Shown here: piece by piece, positions 58,954 to 64,000 of the stretch | How the letters are laid out: each line of letters opens with the position of its first letter | Position numbering within the stretch: the first letter of the stretch is position 1 | NCBI GenBank assembly: GCA_034770075.1 | Contig: CM068380.1 | Coordinates: 38,024,695-38,088,694 of the forward strand | DNA length: 64,000 nt | Direction: 5' to 3' | Origin: Aralia elata | Taxonomy: Eukaryota; Streptophyta; Magnoliopsida; Apiales; Araliaceae | Notes under the pieces: model-generated | Told to the model about the DNA's origin: nothing | Seen by the model: only the letters and a program-made list of their open reading frames with translations | The model's database searches: none | Translations under genes and position numbers: made by a program

Positions 58954-61900
58954 TCAAGTTGGTGTATAGATATCTCGCATACCCAACTTGAAACACAAGG
59001 GATGAAACATCTTACCACTAAGACCCTTAGTCAGAATATCAGCTAGCTGATGTTCTGTTTTTACAAAAGATAAGCAAATAAGACCACTGACTAATTTTTC
59101 TTTGATGAAGTGTCGTCAATCTCAATGTGCTTCGTTCTATCATGTTTGTACCGGATCATTTGCAATACTAATGGCTGCCTTGTTGTCACAAAACAGCTGC
59201 ATAGGCCCTTTAGTTGTAACACCCAAATCTTCTAGCAAGGTTCGAAGCCACATTAGTTCACATATACCCAAGGCGATAGCTCGATATTCAGCCTCAGCAC
59301 TAGATCTTGGCCACCACAGACTGTTTTTTACTACGCCAAGTAACAAGATTACCTCCAACAAATGAACAATAACCTGATGTAGATCGACGATCCTCTATAG
59401 AGCCAGCCCAATCTGAGTCGGAAAAAGCTTCAACTCTCATATGACCATTTGGTGCAAACAATAAACCTTTGCCAGGAGCAGACTTGAGATACCTCAAAAT
59501 TCTGTACACGGTTTTCCATATGACTTTGTCGAGGATCATGCATATATTGACTGACTATACCAACAGCATAAGATATATCAGGTCTAGTATGAGAAAGGTA
59601 TATCAATCGTCCCACCACCAAACGTTGATATCTTTCTCTATCAAACCGTAGGTCCTTGTGCCACCTACTAGATGATGATTAACTTCAATAGGAGAATCAG
59701 CAGGCTTACATCCCAACATGCCAGTTTCTGTTAAAAGATCAAGTACCATTACTTCCTTTGAGATAGAAAAATTCCACTGGAAGATCTTGCAACTTCAATA
59801 CCAAGGAAATATTTCAAAGGACCAAGATCCTTGATCTCAAACTCTTTGGCTAGTCTTCTTGCTTTGAGGTTAACTATTTCTTCTCTATTATCCCCTGTCA
59901 CCACAATGTCATCAACATAAACAATAAGAATGGTAGTCTTACCCTTTATTTGTTTGACAAATAGAGTATGATCTGCTCGACTCTGCTTGTACCCAAACCT
60001 TATCATTGCCTTGTGGAATTTACCAAACCAGGCTCTAGAGATTGCTTCAAACCATACAGAGCCTTTCGCAGCTTACAGACCTTACCCTCAGTTGCAGATG
60101 AAGCAAAACCAGGGGGTATTTCCATATATACCTCTTCTTGTAGGTCACCATGAAGAAATGCATTTTTCACATCCAATTGCTGAATATCCCAGCCAAAGTT
60201 TGCTGCACATGAGATTATGGTACGAACAGAGTTCAAATCTTTGCCACGGGAGCAAATGTCTCCTGGTAATCAATCCCGTGAGTCTGAGTGTACCCTTTTG
60301 CAACTAACCTGGCTTTGAGTCTTTCAACTGTCCCATCTGCCTTTTGTTTCACTGTATATACCCATTTGCAACCAACTGGTCTTTTCCATAAGGAAGAGTA
60401 ACTAGTTCCCAAGTATCATTTTTTTTCAAGGCATTCATCTCTTCTATCATAGCATGTTTCCATTTCTCGTTGCTAATTGCTTTCTTTCCACCCCTGAGGA
60501 ATAGATATAGAGGACAGAGAAGAAACAAAGGAATGGTAGGATGCAGATAATTTATCATATGAAACAAAGTTCGAGATAGGATGTTGTGTACAAGACCTGA
60601 CACCTTTTCTAAGAGCAATAGGAATGTCAGTATCATCAGAGAACAAATAGGATCAGGATTCATACCATTAGTATTACCAAGACTCGGTTCAGGGCAAGGT
60701 TGGTGTAGTGGTGCAGCAATGGTGACCTTATTCTTCCCTTTTCGAGTATAGGTCCTCAACTCAGGCTCGGACTGTAACTGTAACTCCCCCTGTGTAGCAT
60801 TATCAGAAAACAACAGGAGTAGAGGAAGATGGCTCGAACTCCCCCCTGTGTAGTATTATCAGAAACAACAACAGGAGTAGAAGAAGATGGTATAATAATA
60901 CTTGTACTTTGTACTAGTTTTCAAAAGACGTCTCCTCATCAATAACATGTTCCTCCCCCTGAGGAGACGGTTGAAGAAGAATAAAAAGGTTCAAGACTCC
61001 CAAAAAGTTACATCCGAGTGACAAACACTTTGTGAGAAGGGGGGTGATAACATTTATAACCTTTTTGGGTTGGAGAATAACCAATGAAAACACACCGAAG
61101 AGCTTTGGGATCTAATTTACCCCGAGTGGGAGATTTTTCATGAACATAACAACACACACCCAAAAACTCGAGGTGAAGGAGAAGGACTTGTCATGTGTTG
61201 GAGGAAAGAAATGGGACTTCTATTCCCAAGAATTCTAGAAGGAAGCCGATTTTATAAGAAATGTAGCAGTTAAAACGGCATCTCCCATAGAAATTTAGGT
61301 GTGTTCATAGTGAACATAAGAGTGCGTGCTACCTCTAGTAAGTGTCGATTTTTCCTTTCTGCCACCCCATTTTGTTCTGGGGTTGTGACACAGGAGGTTT
61401 GAAAGTATGATGCCATGCTGAGAGAGATAGGATGCAAAAGTATTATTATTACTATATTCTCGACCATTATCGCTATGGAGAATCTTGACTTTAGCTTCAA
61501 ATTGGGTTTGGATCATCTTATGAAAATTTTGAAAACAGTCAAAACACCTCATTTTTGGAATGAAGAAGATAAATCCAAGTTGTACGAGAATAGCAATCAA
61601 TAAAACTAACAAACCATCTATGACCAGAACGAGAGACAACCCGAGAGGGTCCCCACACATCAGTATGTATAATAGCAAAAGGTTCAGAATGTCGACTGTT
61701 AATAGCAGAATAAGTAGAACGTTTGTGTTTACCTAATTCACATGGTTCACATAAAAACGGAGTTTTGTGACACTGCTTAACTAAAGAAGGGAATAAAGAC
61801 CCTAGTATTGATAAAGGAGGATGTCCCCAAACGTCGATGCCATTGATGAAGAGAAGTCAGGTTAGATTCAAAAGTAGATTGAAGAGCCTGAGTAGCAGTT

Positions 61901-62406
61901 CCATCTGTAATCAAAGGCATGTTAGATGTGACACCATCCAAATAATATAGACCACCAACTGCACTACCACTACCAATCTTTTGCCCTGTCACCAAGTCCT
62001 GAAAAATACAATGAGTTGGAAAAAAAATGACTGAGCAATGTAAGGATTCAGTAAGACGTTGGATAGATAATAGGTTAGCGGTAAACGAAGGAATATGAAG
62101 AACGGATGATAATGTTAATAAAGGAGTACAAACTACTGAACCTCTCCCAGAGATAGGAGAAAGAAAACCATCAGCTACTCGGACCTTGTCTTTGCCAGAA
62201 CAAGGCGTGTATGAGGTAAAGAGATTGGAGGACCCAGTCATATGCTCGGAAGCACCTGTGTCAATGATCCAACTAGGACCAGTAGATGAGACATTAAGAG
62301 CACAAGAGTGTATACCTGATTGTGCATAATGAGAAATAGATTTGGAACCTTGTTGTCCCATGCTACTGTTATGAACCCTACTGCTAGCACCACTTTGTTC
62401 CGCCAT
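58954..62406 (-). pseudogene. Copia-C pol, frameshifted
   Basis: ATG at 62406. Protease SWIIDTGASEHMTGSSNL lies near 62270. The pre-integrase WHRRLGT is followed by a frame break near 61800. Integrase shows TPEQNGVAERKNRHLLEVA near 61370. RT shows QLDVKNAFLHGDLQEEVYME near 60170 and the catalytic YVDDIVVTGDN near 59910. RNase H shows SDSDWAGSIEDRRSTSGYCS near 59410 and AEAEYRAIALGICELMW near 59290. Breaks are mostly small indels rather than the nonsense changes seen in Copia-1. No capsid or zinc knuckle upstream. Confidence 0.9.
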
Positions 62407-62505
62407 GTAAAAGATGAGTACAATATATATCCGAGGAGAATAAACTTTCCAAAGGATATCAAATAATTGCACTACACTTAGAGACAGAATTCCCTGGGAA
62501 AAACA

Positions 62506-62712
62506 CGCTGGAAAAGGCTGCCGGAAAAATTTGCCGGAAAAAGCTGCCGGAAAAAGTCGCCGGAAAAGTCGCCGGAAAAAGTCGACTGATAAATGATCAG
62601 AACCACGCCGGTAAAAAACTGTCGGAAAAAATCGCCGGAAAAACTGCTGGAAAAAGTCGCCGGAAAAGTCGCCGGAAAAGTCGCCGGAAAAAGTCGTCGG
62701 AAAAAGTCGTCT
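62506..62712. repeat. CCGGAAAAAGTCG tandem array in Copia-C leader
   Basis: Many near-copies of GCCGGAAAAAGTC (12-13 bp), with variants CTGCCGGAAAAA and GTCGGAAAAA, between the primer site and the pol start of the minus-strand element. Short frames such as FRRLFPATFPATFPATF are products of the repeat. Confidence 0.9.
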
Positions 62713-62738
62713 GATAAAGGATCAGAGCTCTGATACCA

Positions 62739-62902
62739 TGTAGAAGGTGTAGAAAATCTATACACAATGTTATGATTTCATATTGCAAGAGTTTACAATT
62801 TATACAAGTTTGGTGCTCTATTCTAGGAGTAAAACAAGGAGCATAAAATAGGGAGAGGAAAACAAGGAACATGTTTTCCTCCTTAGTGCAGCACTTCTAA
62901 CA
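62739..62902 (-). repeat. Copia-C 5' LTR
   Basis: 164 bp, identical to the 3' LTR, with the complement of TGGTATCAGAG just inside (62728-62738) and AACAT just outside. Confidence 0.95.
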
Positions 62903-62907
62903 AACAT

Positions 62908-63035
62908 CAATACAAGAGGAATCACACTGGCATAGTTGTCAAGGCGTTTGAGTCGGTGGCCAACCGCTTAAGCGACTAGTCGTCCATAAAGCGATGAATT
63001 ATTTATAATGCGCATTTTATACATGAATATATTTT

Positions 63036-63069
<34 letters not shown>

Positions 63070-63760
63070 TATAATTTAAAATTAAATGAAATATAAAGAA
63101 AACTATTCACAAATACATTACTATGTAAACAATCAACACTATTAAATACCATTTCTCAACCAAATATTAAAGCATTTGATCACCAAAAGGTCTTTAAGGA
63201 ATGAATTTATATGTATGTTAACCCAATAAATTAAACACAATGTGAATCTTGTATTAGTAAAGTTCCAACAGTATATAACCATTTATTTTAGTGGGCATAT
63301 CCCAGCAAATAACAGAAATAAAGAACAGGGCAGCACCAACAAGTAAAAAATAAACAATCCATATTTTGTACATAAACAATAATCTAATACTAAGAGTCCA
63401 TTAATATAGTTACCAAATTAAATTTTGGGTTTAAAACTCTATAAAACTTTTAAAAAAATAAAGATTGAAAAGGAAACAGAATAAGATAATTACCCACCAA
63501 TTTACTTTTTGTTAAAGAAAAATAGTTATTATTTAATTAAAGAAAAGTTGATTAAAATAGAAAAGAATCCAAATATAAACAGGATTTTCAATATATTTAG
63601 CTACTTAAATTATGATTATGAAATTCTTTTTTGTTTTTTTAAAGGCAGAAAAAGAAATCTTAATAAGATAATTATTCCAGCAGAATTTTAATAAAAGGTA
63701 TTATGATTTGGATAATGGAAAGTTAAATAAAATAAAAGCCAAGAATCAGAGTTTTTAAGA
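62908..63760. other. AT-rich sequence with CA/TA microsatellite
   Basis: A CA run then a TA run at about 63036-63071. A GC-richer piece, GTTGTCAAGGCGTTTGAGTC, lies near 62935 and may be the edge of another small transposon. No gene seen. Confidence 0.5.
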
Positions 63761-64000
63761 GACGCATCGCGTCGTATTCTCTCACCAACTCACCGCCACT
63801 TTCTCTCTCCTCGCTCTCTCACGTCTCTTTTCACCTGTTATCGAAAGAAAAATTCAAACCAGAAAAAATTGGAGTTGAAGACTGTTAATGAATGGTGTGA
63901 ATTCCTTTACACAGTAACAAGCTTGAGAAGAAGAGGCCAAGTGAAGCAGCAGCAGTTAGGGTTTTCAAATCACACAGTCGGCAAGCCTTTTGGTGGTGTT
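63761..64000 (+). other. Possible 5' leader of a further gene or exon
   Basis: Higher GC than its surroundings, with a CT-rich stretch (CTTTCTCTCTCCTCGCTCTC) followed by purine-rich sequence, as in many plant 5' UTRs. A short frame from ATG at 63889 stops within ten codons. It could be the start of another plus-strand gene, a leader exon, or chance. It does not match the expected DGK exons. Confidence 0.25.

Larger units (their letters stand above)
58783..62902 (-). mobile_element. Ty1/copia element Copia-C, gag-less, identical LTRs, TSD AACAT
   Basis: Minus-strand insertion with LTRs at 62739-62902 (5') and 58783-58946 (3'), each 164 bp and base-for-base identical by eye. AACAT lies on both sides (58778-58782, 62903-62907). 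The primer site TGGTATCAGAGC follows the 5' LTR, and polypurine CTTGAGGGGGAG precedes the 3' LTR. The leader holds a CCGGAAAAAGTCG array, then pol starts as MAEQSGASSRVHN with no gag. Identical LTRs imply recent insertion, yet pol is frameshifted, so another element probably supplied the proteins. Confidence 0.95.

Noticed and set aside
62478..62872. Phe/Arg/Pro-repeat frames on the minus strand
   Set aside because: They translate the CCGGAAAAAGTCG leader array of Copia-C, upstream of pol.
62930..63000. End of a second hAT-like element (TTGTCAAGGCG)
   Set aside because: No matching inverted end or target duplication could be found in the window.

Overview
This is nuclear DNA of a flowering plant, almost certainly a eudicot. 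It is AT-rich, genes have introns, LTR retrotransposons are layered on one another, and one host gene is interrupted by long TE-filled introns. I cannot name the species. I found no bacterial operons, CRISPR arrays, rRNA genes or functional tRNA genes.

Region 1 (1-24663) is a nested retrotransposon block. The left end (1-3967) is decayed Ty3/gypsy sequence with minus-strand reverse-transcriptase and integrase fragments, ending in a near-perfect 74-bp palindrome of LTR termini. A Ty1/copia element (3968-14690, plus strand, 5' LTR reduced to 91 bp) follows. It carries an inserted LTR fragment of a second family whose LTR is about 3.4 kb (6925-10300). A solo LTR with TSD CGGCA (14719-21067) comes next and contains a second solo LTR with TSD TATAT (15108-17113). 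The block closes with a Tat/Ogre-like gypsy 3' end: seven exact 53-bp tandem repeats, a polypurine tract, and an LTR (22333-24663).

Region 2 (about 24664 to at least 57774) is a diacylglycerol kinase gene on the plus strand, of the plant DGK3/DGK7-like type. I could place seven exons by splice sites, reading phase and family motifs (GGDGT, PLGTGNDLSRSF, YEGVFYNYFSIGMDAQVAYG). Together they encode 305 codons. The C-terminal part of the accessory domain is missing and must lie beyond the window if the gene is intact. Exon lengths and phases are clean, yet the introns are 7.9, 0.18, 0.08, 9.7, 8.5 and 5.0 kb, with a further open intron of more than 6 kb. Intron 1 holds a copia element (TSD GATGC) and gypsy debris. 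Intron 4 holds a LINE end, a gypsy element with nested copia pieces, a standalone intact copia gag ORF and a SINE (17-bp TSD). Intron 5 holds an Athila-like element. Intron 6 holds a related solo LTR (TSD GTATC), a non-autonomous hAT (TSD GATCAAAC) and a MITE. Intron 7 holds a young copia element with identical LTRs (TSD AACAT).

Region 3 (62903-64000) has microsatellites and, at the right edge, a CT-rich, 5'-UTR-like stretch that cannot be assigned.

The most noteworthy observations are: a 48-bp tandem duplication that copies the exon 6 splice donor and makes a frameshifting second donor; a TG/GC dinucleotide run filling the place of the polypyrimidine tract at exon 5; a gag-less copia family with three copies in one gene beside an intact gag-only ORF; satellite-like repeats in retroelement 3' regions; and opposite-strand copia copies flanking exons 2-7. 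All identities were judged by eye.
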